DNA from: Methanoregula sp.
GTDB taxonomy: Archaea > Halobacteriota > Methanomicrobia > Methanomicrobiales > Methanospirillaceae
Direction: 5' to 3'
Length of the DNA stretch: 37,555 bases
NCBI GenBank assembly: GCA_023228295.1
Contig: JALOBP010000018.1
Coordinates: 1-37,555 of the forward strand
Part shown: positions 1 to 7,568 of the stretch, piece after piece
Position numbering within the stretch: position 1 is the first letter of the stretch
How the letters are laid out: each line of letters starts with the position of its first letter
Translations under genes and position numbers: made by a program
Notes under the pieces: model-generated
Told to the model about the DNA's origin: nothing
Seen by the model: the letters and a program-made list of their open reading frames with translations, nothing else
Database searches by the model: none

Positions 1-657
1 AGCTCCTGAACGGTGCATACACAGCTCCGGCGGGATACTCGTCGGAGACGAGATCGGGTCGAAGTAACAGATGGCATTTGCGCCTGCCTCCAGCTGGGTG
101 TTTGCCCACTCCACACAGAACTGCTGGTTCTTTTTCATCAGTTCCCAGAAGAGCTGGGGCTGCGTATACAGCAGGTCAAGATATGCCTCGAAGCCCATCT
201 GCATCACCGGCACCGAGAAGGGGGACATCACGACGCCGATCACCGGGATCTTCCCCGCCGACTGTTCCGCAAGCCCCCGAATGGTGCCGGTGATCTTCCT
301 GAGGCTGTTACACGAGGCAACTTCCGGCACTTCAATGGACCCGATACTTTCCGGGGAGCGGATGATCGGGCGCCCGGCATTGGGAGGCCCGTCCGCGATG
401 TAGATGACATCGCCTCCCCATGCTTCAGTCTCTGCTGAAGCGTAGAAGAACGCGTAATAACAGTCGCTCTCGTATTTTCTCTGGAGGATCGTCTGCCCTT
501 TGATAACATTTTCCGCCCGGGAGAAATATTCCCGGATGGATATGCTCAGTTCTTTTGCCCCGTGCATCGTAGTCAGGAGGAAATGGGGGACGCGGTCCGG
601 CTCCTTCTGGCCGATGGCGGTCATCGTGCGTTCGAACGGCGTCATAGTACCGGTCAT
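1..657 (-). CDS. UroD-family corrinoid methyltransferase (MtaA/MtbA-like), 3' end outside window
   Basis: The minus frame is open from ATG at 657 to the window edge, about 219 residues with no stop. The N-terminus (MTGTMTPFERTMTAIGQKEP, then DRVPHFLL) is typical of the uroporphyrinogen-decarboxylase fold used by methylcobamide:CoM methyltransferases. Later segments (KIPVIGVVMSPFSVPVMQMG, then CYFDPISSPTSIPPEL) also fit that family. These enzymes move a methyl group between a corrinoid protein and a thiol such as coenzyme M, using zinc. The zinc ligands lie in the missing C-terminal part. The start overlaps the stop of the corrinoid gene by 4 bases (ATGA), so the two are probably translationally coupled. 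True uroporphyrinogen decarboxylase is less likely given this partner. The substrate cannot be told. Confidence 0.85.
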   Translation of the reverse strand, partial: MTGTMTPFERTMTAIGQKEPDRVPHFLLTTMHGAKELSISIREYFSRAENVIKGQTILQRKYESDCYYAFFYASAETEAWGGDVIYIADGPPNAGRPIIRSPESIGSIEVPEVASCNSLRKITGTIRGLAEQSAGKIPVIGVVMSPFSVPVMQMGFEAYLDLLYTQPQLFWELMKKNQQFCVEWANTQLEAGANAICYFDPISSPTSIPPELCMHRSGA

Positions 658-1313
658 TGCCCTTCACTCCCTGCCATCGCCTTCACAAGTCCAAGAGTAT
701 CGGATGCCGTACGCCCCATGGCATCTGCACCGACTTCCTGCCAGAGTACGGGGTCGAAGTTGAACGGCGCCCCTCCGACTATTACTTTCGTTCCCGGCAG
801 TGCTTTTCTGATCTGTAAAATCGCCTCTTTTGCCCGGAGGGCGGCTGGGAGCATCAGGGTGGAGATGAGGAGGATCTGCACGTTGTCACGGGTGACCTGC
901 AAAACAAGGTCATCGACCGTGACCCCGTGGCCGTAATCGGCGATCTCGTATCCCCCTGCCCTGAGCACGGAGACCACGATACGTTTCCCGAGCGTATGGT
1001 GATCTTCAAGCACCGCTATTGCCATCTTTGGCTGGTTTACCCTGCGGGAATCGCCGGGCGGGAGCATCCTGTCAACGATCTCTTCGCAGATCCGGCCGCT
1101 CATGTATACCTGCGAGAGGGCGACATCGCCGTTCTCCCAGCGCCGGCCGATCTCCTCGAGTGCCGGGACAACAAGCGTCTCCATGCACACGAACGGGGAG
1201 CCTGTTGTGCAGGCCTCTTTCACAATCCTGCCAGCCCTTACGCGATCAACGGCAAGCAGGGCGTTCTGCATCTCAGCAAGATAGGCCAACTCAGGAGCAC
1301 CAGGGCTTATCAT
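654..1313 (-). CDS. corrinoid (B12-binding) methyl-carrier protein
   Basis: The 219-residue protein has the two-domain layout of MtaC/MtbC/MtmC-type carriers. A helical cap spans roughly residues 10-90 and a Rossmann-like B12 domain about 95-215. The cobalt-ligating DxHxxG motif appears as DHHTLG near residue 104, followed by the LMLPAA and VGGAPF segments that contact the nucleotide tail in this family. It would hold the methyl group between a substrate methyltransferase and the UroD-type enzyme encoded immediately downstream. No substrate-specific methyltransferase lies in the visible window. A TATA-like box about 25 bases before the ATG leaves almost no leader, so the mRNA is probably leaderless. 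Confidence 0.9.
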   Translation of the reverse strand: MISPGAPELAYLAEMQNALLAVDRVRAGRIVKEACTTGSPFVCMETLVVPALEEIGRRWENGDVALSQVYMSGRICEEIVDRMLPPGDSRRVNQPKMAIAVLEDHHTLGKRIVVSVLRAGGYEIADYGHGVTVDDLVLQVTRDNVQILLISTLMLPAALRAKEAILQIRKALPGTKVIVGGAPFNFDPVLWQEVGADAMGRTASDTLGLVKAMAGSEGQ

Positions 1314-1333
1314 ACGGTGGAATATCCCGTGAT

Positions 1334-1344
1334 GGTATTTAAGT
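1334..1344 (-). promoter_or_regulatory. TATA box of the corrinoid/methyltransferase operon
   Basis: On the minus strand the sequence reads ACTTAAATACC, centred about 26 bases upstream of the ATG at 1313. Archaeal TATA-to-start spacing would place transcription start at or next to the ATG, predicting a leaderless message. No Shine-Dalgarno is visible in front of this ATG, which agrees. Confidence 0.5.
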
Positions 1345-1368
1345 GTGGTGGCCGGGTCCGGCAGGAAG

Positions 1369-2643
1369 TTACTCCGGCACCTGGTTGTAGGTCCCCCGGA
1401 GGGTTCCGGACTCTCCCGCCGCCTTCTGCAACCGGATCAGGAACCGTGTCCCTTCCCCGGGTTCCCGCCCGATCGATCCCTGTAACTGCTGGACAAGGCT
1501 GTTCACCAGGATAAACCCGGTAGTGTCCGCATTCTCCCAGTCATACCCCTGGGGCAGGCCGATCCCGTTGTCGGCATACCGGATTAAAAGGCCATCCTGT
1601 TCGTCTCTGATACCCAGCACGATCTCACCCTGCCTTCCTTCCGGGAACGCATGTCGTAAGGAATTGGAAACGAGCTCATTGAGAATGAGTGCGATCGGGA
1701 TGGCCGTGTTGATGTCCACCATAACCGAGGAAATATCCATGGAGATGGAGACCGAACCCGGCGGGATCCGGTACAGGGAGAGGAGGTTTGAAGGGATCTG
1801 GCGGACGGTGCTGTTCAGATCGATACGGGAGAGATCCTGCGCCATCAGGAGTTTTTCATGGATACCGGCCATGGTCCGGATGCGGTTTTTGCTATCAGAA
1901 AAGACTCTCTGCAGGGTGGGATCGGTTACCTTCCGTGCCTGGATCGAGAGCATACTTGAGATAAGCTGGAAATTGTTCTTTACCCGGTGGTGGACCTCCC
2001 GCAGGAGCAGGGTCTTCTCATCCAGCTGGCTGCGGATAACCTCCTCATCTGCAGTACGCTGACGGACCTCCTCCTTGAGCTGGGCCATCGCCGTTTCCAG
2101 TTCTGCGGTCCGTTCCCGGACCCGTATCTCGAGTTCTTCATTGACGACCCGAAGTTCCTCGCTGAGCCGCGAACTCCGATTATATTCCTTCATGAGATCG
2201 GACAACGCAACTTCAAGCCTGCTGTGCGTCCGGGCATTGGACACCGCAAGACCGCACACCCCTGCGATGTCAAGGGCAAGCGAGAGGTAACGCTCGCGGT
2301 GGTCCGGGAATGCAATGCCGCCAACCTCGATGATCCCGATCGTCTCGTCCTTGTAAGGAATACGCAGCCGGAACCCTGTGGGGTGTGTCTCCGGTAGTGC
2401 CCGGCCCGGATCCGGTTGTTGCGGTGGGGTAACACCGGACACGGGATGGGTAAGGATCGTGGTCACCGAACCCTTCTCCATGATCCAGAAAACGATCTGC
2501 TGCGGTGCATACAGTGCAATAAATATGTCAAGGATCCGGTGCAGCACCTCCCTCTCATCGAGGACCAGCGTCAGCTCGGAACAGAGATCGAGCGCCATCG
2601 CGTATTCTGCAATCTGCTGGCTGGATGAGGGAACCTTGTCCAT
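1369..2643 (-). CDS. GAF-type sensor histidine kinase (HisKA_2 class)
   Basis: The 424-residue protein has no membrane segment. Residues about 30-140 look like a GAF sensory domain. A coiled coil rich in Glu/Leu/Arg follows (about 150-210). The phosphoacceptor box is LREVHHRVKNNFQL near residue 215, the HisKA_2 signature (H followed by RVKNN). The HATPase_c domain shows the N box (ILNELVSNSLRHA) and G1 box (DNGIGLP). It should autophosphorylate on the first-box histidine and pass phosphate to a response regulator, but no regulator gene is in the window, so it is an orphan here. A possible small lipoprotein gene ends only 18 bases upstream. A second kinase follows further upstream on the same strand. 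Confidence 0.92.
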   Translation of the reverse strand: MDKVPSSSQQIAEYAMALDLCSELTLVLDEREVLHRILDIFIALYAPQQIVFWIMEKGSVTTILTHPVSGVTPPQQPDPGRALPETHPTGFRLRIPYKDETIGIIEVGGIAFPDHRERYLSLALDIAGVCGLAVSNARTHSRLEVALSDLMKEYNRSSRLSEELRVVNEELEIRVRERTAELETAMAQLKEEVRQRTADEEVIRSQLDEKTLLLREVHHRVKNNFQLISSMLSIQARKVTDPTLQRVFSDSKNRIRTMAGIHEKLLMAQDLSRIDLNSTVRQIPSNLLSLYRIPPGSVSISMDISSVMVDINTAIPIALILNELVSNSLRHAFPEGRQGEIVLGIRDEQDGLLIRYADNGIGLPQGYDWENADTTGFILVNSLVQQLQGSIGREPGEGTRFLIRLQKAAGESGTLRGTYNQVPE

Positions 2644-2661
2644 GATACGACACGCTCCCGG

Positions 2662-2847
2662 TCACTCCCGAAAGACCGGTGTTTTTCTATATTGACTGTC
2701 AGGGGCGATCCAGATGAATATTTCGGGGGGCCGTGTGATTGCGGGGGATGATGATTGCGTGAATTGGGAGGTAATGCATCCGGCAGAAACCGCAAAGATA
2801 GTGGCAATGCAGACGATGAAGGAGATCCGGGCCGTATCGGATGGCAT
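2662..2847 (-). CDS. possible small lipoprotein
   Basis: This is a 61-residue ORF with a short start, a hydrophobic stretch (about residues 9-22) and a lipobox-like VSAGC, followed by a Ser/Thr/Pro-rich tail. That is the pattern of an archaeal membrane-anchored lipoprotein. It ends 18 bases before the histidine kinase and could form an operon with it. An AT-rich stretch (CTATAATG) overlaps the start. No homologue is recognised and the ORF is short. The alternative is that this stretch is only the kinase promoter region: a TATA-like CAATATAG and a CCGGTC/GACCGG inverted repeat (2658-2679) overlap its 3' end. Confidence 0.35.
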   Translation of the reverse strand: MPSDTARISFIVCIATIFAVSAGCITSQFTQSSSPAITRPPEIFIWIAPDSQYRKTPVFRE

Positions 2848-2950
2848 TATAGATCATTGGAAGATGCCATGGCAGGGAAGATACTAGTTGCTGACAGGCC
2901 CGCAACGGGAGTACAATCGCGATGCATAATCAGGGCTTACGACAGCGATC

Positions 2951-5113
2951 TCAGGTATCCCCCGTGATAATCCGGGATCCTCCCGCAGGTATCATGATCT
3001 CGAACCGAACCCCTTTCCCCGGCTCGCCGTTCTCGGTGATGGTGATACCGGTAATCGAGAGGATCTCGCGGGAGAGGAAGAGCCCGAGGCCGGTATGTTT
3101 GCCAAAACCTTTGCAGAAGAGTTTCGGTTTATCTTCTGCAGCAATACCGACACCGTTGTCACGATACGTTACAACAACCCCGTTCTGGGTCTCTTCTGAG
3201 GAAAGCATGATGGACGTTACTGTGCCCCCGTGACGCAGGGTGTTTTCAATAAGATTATAGAACACTTTTTCGATCAGCGGATCAGCATAGGCATAAAGAC
3301 CTGATACCCGGACATCAACGGCAATTCCGGTAAGCGGGAATTGTGATAGTGCAGACCGGAACATTGCAGCCACATCGTACCACCGGGGCGTCGTAACCCC
3401 GAGGTTCTCATAAATACGGGTGAATTCAATCTGGCTGCGAATCGCATCTGCTGCAATGTCTCCTTTGCGCAGGTACCTGAGAATGTCAGGATCTGTTTCC
3501 CGTTCCATTATAAGTTCAAGGTAGGTACGAAGACCCATGATCTGGTTGAGGATATCATGGCGGGTAATGGAAGACAGCATACCCAGCTTTTTTAATGCCT
3601 GCTGCAATGCCAGTTCTGTCTTTTTCCGTTCTGTGATATCCCTCATGATCCCGACGATGAACTCATCCCCGTCGGCATTGACATAGCGGGTCGCTTTCGT
3701 AATAATGGTATATGTGTTCCCATGGGAGTCCGTATAATTCGCTTCATTTTCTTTTTCTTGACCGGTCGTGAACACTTCGTCATCCTGTTTCCGGAAGATC
3801 TCCGCCTCGTTTTGTCTGAAAATGTCAAAATCGGTCTTTCCCAGTAACTCCTCCCTCGTGTGCCGGGTGAACCGGCAGAACCGGTCATTGAGTTTAACAT
3901 AACGGTGACTGCGATCCTTGATGAAGAGTGGATCTGCAAGGCTGTTGATAACCGAATCAAGGTAGGTGTTCAATTCCCGCAATTCCTGTTCAATCGTTTT
4001 CTGGTGGGTTACGTCCCGCAGGGATTCGATCGCACCGGTGATCTCCCCGTTCTGGTCAATCAGCGGCGTTGCACTAATCCAGAGTGAGATCCGTGTCCCG
4101 CTGGCAAGGGTGATCAATGCCTCGGATTGTACAATATTACCCCTGAAGCGGACATGGGGGTATACTTTTTTTATCCTCTCATAATCCTGCTGCAGGACAT
4201 AATCGATCATGATGGGATGCCGCCCCCCGGTGATCCAGTCGCTGTACGCATAGTCACCTTTCCCGATAACAGATAACGCCGGGATCCCGCTGAGTTCCTC
4301 CATGGCATGGTTCCATGCAACAACTATACCGGCCGTATCGACTACCATTGTCGGGTCAGGCAGGAAATCGATGATCTCTGCAAGTTTCCTGCTGATCTCC
4401 CTTTGGGCTTCATCCACCCGCCAGCGTTCCGTGACATCCCTGCCAACAATCTGGAACCCAGCAATCAACCCGTCCGCGATAACCGGGCTCCCGAGATATT
4501 CTATCGGGACATATTCCCCGTCCTTTCTCCTGGTGCGGACCGTGATATTCACAGACGTTTTTCCGTTCGTAAGATCCTCACATGCCGCGTGCGCAATACC
4601 GACATCCTCCGGGTGGATAAAGTCATCAGGAGCTTTCCCCTTTATCTCTGCCGGACCCATATTCAGGATCTTTCCAAACGAGGGCGAGACATACGTTGCC
4701 CTTCCCGCCAGGTCCGTGAGCATGATGATATCGGAACTCCGCTCCGCCACGCCACGGAACAACCGCTCGCTCTCAACAAGACGGGTTGTCAGGAGCGAGA
4801 CTACCGCGGCTATCAGGATGAACATGGCGATCTGACCCATGAGGTACGGGATCTCCCCAGGCTGGAGGTTTTGCCTGGTGAGTAAAATGACGGTATAGAC
4901 CAGTGAAACAAAGGATGCGAAGAATACTGCGCGGCGGGGAAAGAAGTACGCGGTGATAATGATGGGGATGTAGATAAGGTGCGGCAGGATACCGGGGGTC
5001 CCGGTCATGAGCCCGTAACCGATCATGACCATGAGGAGGAGGATGATAATGGCTACAAGTGCTGCAAGTACCTGCGGCCTCTTTTGTAATCGGGAAATAA
5101 AATGACTGTCCAT
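2951..5113 (-). CDS. membrane-bound multi-PAS sensor histidine kinase
   Basis: The 720-residue protein begins with about four hydrophobic segments (residues 15-110, e.g. ALVAIIILLLMVMIGYGL), a membrane anchor that may itself sense. Three PAS domains follow at about 120-230, 245-365 and 375-495, each ending in a PAC-like segment (GRDVTERW, LRDVTHQKT, MRDITERKK). The phosphoacceptor region is SSITRHDILNQIMGL near residue 515, the His-Asp box common in methanogen kinases. The HATPase domain has the N box (FYNLIENTLRHG), G1 (DNGVGI) and G2 (GKHTGLGLFLSREIL). No response regulator is encoded beside it, and the signal is unknown. A TATA-like AAATTAATATC just upstream suggests a very short leader. 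Confidence 0.93.
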   Translation of the reverse strand: MDSHFISRLQKRPQVLAALVAIIILLLMVMIGYGLMTGTPGILPHLIYIPIIITAYFFPRRAVFFASFVSLVYTVILLTRQNLQPGEIPYLMGQIAMFILIAAVVSLLTTRLVESERLFRGVAERSSDIIMLTDLAGRATYVSPSFGKILNMGPAEIKGKAPDDFIHPEDVGIAHAACEDLTNGKTSVNITVRTRRKDGEYVPIEYLGSPVIADGLIAGFQIVGRDVTERWRVDEAQREISRKLAEIIDFLPDPTMVVDTAGIVVAWNHAMEELSGIPALSVIGKGDYAYSDWITGGRHPIMIDYVLQQDYERIKKVYPHVRFRGNIVQSEALITLASGTRISLWISATPLIDQNGEITGAIESLRDVTHQKTIEQELRELNTYLDSVINSLADPLFIKDRSHRYVKLNDRFCRFTRHTREELLGKTDFDIFRQNEAEIFRKQDDEVFTTGQEKENEANYTDSHGNTYTIITKATRYVNADGDEFIVGIMRDITERKKTELALQQALKKLGMLSSITRHDILNQIMGLRTYLELIMERETDPDILRYLRKGDIAADAIRSQIEFTRIYENLGVTTPRWYDVAAMFRSALSQFPLTGIAVDVRVSGLYAYADPLIEKVFYNLIENTLRHGGTVTSIMLSSEETQNGVVVTYRDNGVGIAAEDKPKLFCKGFGKHTGLGLFLSREILSITGITITENGEPGKGVRFEIMIPAGGSRIITGDT

Positions 5114-5260
5114 CTTCTGACTTCACAGGAGGATGATATTAATTTCTTGACCATAGGGAGTGAGGAGACTAAATACTTGTTGTAATACCGAGTTCTCCTG
5201 TCGGGAAAATACGCAGGTACGGCAACGTGCCCTGCACAGGATACAACACAAAAGGAATAA

Positions 5261-5334
5261 CGGGCCTGAAGGGATTTGAACCCTTGACCTGCGGATTAAG
5301 AGTCCGCCGCTATGCCGAACTAAGCTACAGACCC
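5261..5334 (-). tRNA. tRNA-Lys (anticodon CUU)
   Basis: The minus strand folds as a 74-nt cloverleaf. The acceptor stem GGGTCTG pairs with CAGGCCC (one G-U) and the discriminator is G. The anticodon stem GCGGA/TCCGC encloses the loop CTCTTAA, giving anticodon CUU for AAG lysine codons. The T arm contains GGTTCAAATCC. CCA is not encoded and no intron is present. It stands alone between a kinase gene and the DHH gene. Confidence 0.95.
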
Positions 5335-5435
5335 GCTTGTCTGGCCTAATTACGTGGTCGATGATTGCGAATAAATGTTTTGGAGTACGCCCGGTCAGAA
5401 TTCCTTAATACCGTAGAGGGCGACATCATCTGTAC

Positions 5436-6908
5436 ATGCCGCAGGAAGCCCCGTTTGAACCATCCGGCCCGGCAAAATACGCAATTTTCGGCTGCGGGAC
5501 GAACGGATACAACATTATCCTGGAACTTGCCAAAGAGAACGAGCGCGTGCTGATCATCGATAAGGATGAGTCGCGGGTGCGGCACCTCCGCGACCAGAAA
5601 TTCGATGCCTACCAGCGCGACATCGCCTCGGCCGAGATGCTTGCCGGGCTCCCGCTCTTCGAGATCGCCTTTGTGATGACCGGCGATATGGATGCCAACC
5701 TTGCGGCAACCGCCACCATCAAGAAACGCTACCCGTCTGTGCAGGTGGTTACACGGGCAATGGACCCGGTGATCGGCCAGAAGCTTACGGCCGCAGGTGC
5801 AGAAGTTGTCCTCTACCCGCAGGAAGTGGTGGCACATTCTGCAATCCTCCAGATCAGAAAGCAGCACGCCAGCCGTATTGCCCAGCGTCTCTTCATGCTC
5901 ATTGCCGGGTGGGAAGGGACCCTTGGGATCATCACCCACAAGAACCCGGACCCTGACGCCATCGCCTCCGCCATTGCGCTTGCCGGAATTGCAAAACACG
6001 CCAACCCAAAAACCCTCGCGACAAGAATCTTCTACGAGGGCAACATCGGCCACCAGGAGAACCGCACGTTCGTCAACCTGCTGGATATCAAGATGGAGCG
6101 CCTGACCCCCGAGGCCCTTCTCCAGTGTAACTACCTTGCCATGGTGGACTGCTCGGGCCCCGGTTCCAATAATGATGTGTCGCCCCAGACAAAGATCCAC
6201 ATTGTCATCGACCACCACCGTGACGGGAAATATACCCCTGCACAGGGTGCATTCACCGATATCCGCCCGGGTGTCGGCGCCACGGCAAGCATCATCACCC
6301 AGTACCTGCAGGAACTGGATGTGCCGGTCGACAAACAGGTAGCGACTGCCCTCCTCTACGGTATCCGGACCGATACCAAGGACTTCAAGCGGAATGTTAC
6401 CCCGCAGGACCTCAGCTATGCCGGGTTCCTGCTGCCCCTGACCGACGCCGACCTCCTCGACAAGATCATGTCGCCGTCCATGTCGCAGGAGACGCTGGAC
6501 GTGATCGGTACCGCCATCTGCAAGCGGAAGATCCAGAGCGGGTACCTCTTCAGCAACGTGGGCTACGTAATGAACCGTGATGCCCTCCCGCAGGCAGCCG
6601 ATATCCTTATCACGCTCGAAGGGGTGAACACGGCGCTCGTGTACGGTATCACGGACACCACGATTGTCATCTCCGCACGGAACCGTGACATCCGGCTGCA
6701 TATCGGCAACGCCCTATCAGAGGCATTCGGCGATATGGGGGATGCCGGTGGCCATCCGAACATGGGTGCAGCAAGCCTCCCGCTCCATTACTTCGGGCAG
6801 GTGGATGATAAGGCCCGGCTTCTCGAGATCGTGATCGAGCCGGTGCTCCAGAAGTTCAAGAACCTGGTCGGGCTCGAGAATGAAGGGAAGAAGAATGGCG
6901 GCCTGTAA
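5436..6908 (+). CDS. RCK/TrkA-N plus DHH-family phosphoesterase fusion
   Basis: This 490-residue protein has two parts. Residues about 8-140 form a TrkA-N/RCK Rossmann domain with GxGxxG (GCGTNG) and a down-strand acidic end (VLIIDKDESR), expected to bind NAD or a related nucleotide. Residues about 160-480 form a DHH phosphoesterase with NPDPDA, the VDCSG aspartate, IDHH and a terminal DHHA1-like GGHPNMGAAS. DHH enzymes hydrolyse phosphodiesters such as cyclic dinucleotides or nanoRNA using Mn2+. A fused RCK domain suggests ligand control or a tie to ion transport. TTAATAC about 25 bases before the ATG fits a leaderless start. It heads a three-gene run with mptE and a radical SAM gene. The substrate is unknown. 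Confidence 0.9.
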   Translation: MPQEAPFEPSGPAKYAIFGCGTNGYNIILELAKENERVLIIDKDESRVRHLRDQKFDAYQRDIASAEMLAGLPLFEIAFVMTGDMDANLAATATIKKRYPSVQVVTRAMDPVIGQKLTAAGAEVVLYPQEVVAHSAILQIRKQHASRIAQRLFMLIAGWEGTLGIITHKNPDPDAIASAIALAGIAKHANPKTLATRIFYEGNIGHQENRTFVNLLDIKMERLTPEALLQCNYLAMVDCSGPGSNNDVSPQTKIHIVIDHHRDGKYTPAQGAFTDIRPGVGATASIITQYLQELDVPVDKQVATALLYGIRTDTKDFKRNVTPQDLSYAGFLLPLTDADLLDKIMSPSMSQETLDVIGTAICKRKIQSGYLFSNVGYVMNRDALPQAADILITLEGVNTALVYGITDTTIVISARNRDIRLHIGNALSEAFGDMGDAGGHPNMGAASLPLHYFGQVDDKARLLEIVIEPVLQKFKNLVGLENEGKKNGGL

Positions 6909-6947
6909 CCGGAGCGGTTTTACCAGCGGACGAATTCCGGGAAGCCT

Positions 6948-7568
6948 ATGAAGTTTGCCGACTGGGAACCCCACTATTGTGAGATCCTTGAGTACTTCGG
7001 GTTCGACCGGGCCGGTGATGATGAGGCAGCCCTGCTCCTCTCCTCGCTCCTTGACCGCGACAACCTTCTCTCCCTTGCCTCGCTCACGGAAGGAAACGAG
7101 GTCACGGTCTGCGGAAACGCACCCCGCCTCAAGGACGAGATCGGGAAGATTCATGGAATTGTCTTTGCTGCCGATGCTGCGGCCGAAGTGCTGGATTCCC
7201 ACGGCATTTTTCCCGATGTCATCTTCACGGACCTTGACGGGGCAACCGACCGGTTCATCGAGCTCAACCGCGAGGGGACGATGATCGTCATCCATGCCCA
7301 CGGGGACAATATCCCGCTCCTGAAGCACTGGGTTCCCCGCTTCCCGGGGAAGGTGGTCGGGACAACGCAGTCTGCCCCGCTCCCCCGGGTGTACAACTTC
7401 GGGGGATTCACGGATGGCGACCGTGCGGTCTTTACTGCCGATGAACTGGGGGCTTCGCATATCACGCTCGCGGGTTTCGACCTTGACGATAAGAATGTAG
7501 ACCCGTTGAAACGCGGGAAACTCTTCTGGGCAAGGAAGCTCCTCGCCCTGATCGGGCACGATGTATGA
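6948..7568 (+). CDS. mptE: 6-hydroxymethyl-7,8-dihydropterin pyrophosphokinase (MptE/DUF115 type)
   Basis: The 206-residue protein matches the archaeal MptE family: VTVCGNAPRL, FAADAAAEVL, the hallmark FTDLDGATDRF, then VIHAHGDN and GTTQSAPL. MptE transfers pyrophosphate from ATP to 6-hydroxymethyl-dihydropterin in tetrahydromethanopterin synthesis, replacing bacterial FolK. The length is close to the family norm of about 200-230 residues. It starts 39 bases after the DHH gene, and its stop overlaps the start of the radical SAM gene by 4 bases, which implies co-translation. Confidence 0.88.
   Translation: MKFADWEPHYCEILEYFGFDRAGDDEAALLLSSLLDRDNLLSLASLTEGNEVTVCGNAPRLKDEIGKIHGIVFAADAAAEVLDSHGIFPDVIFTDLDGATDRFIELNREGTMIVIHAHGDNIPLLKHWVPRFPGKVVGTTQSAPLPRVYNFGGFTDGDRAVFTADELGASHITLAGFDLDDKNVDPLKRGKLFWARKLLALIGHDV

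Noticed and set aside
5346..6701. 451-residue minus-strand open frame
   Set aside because: It is antisense to the RCK-DHH gene, has Asp/His/Arg-biased shadow composition and no domain; the plus strand has clear motifs.
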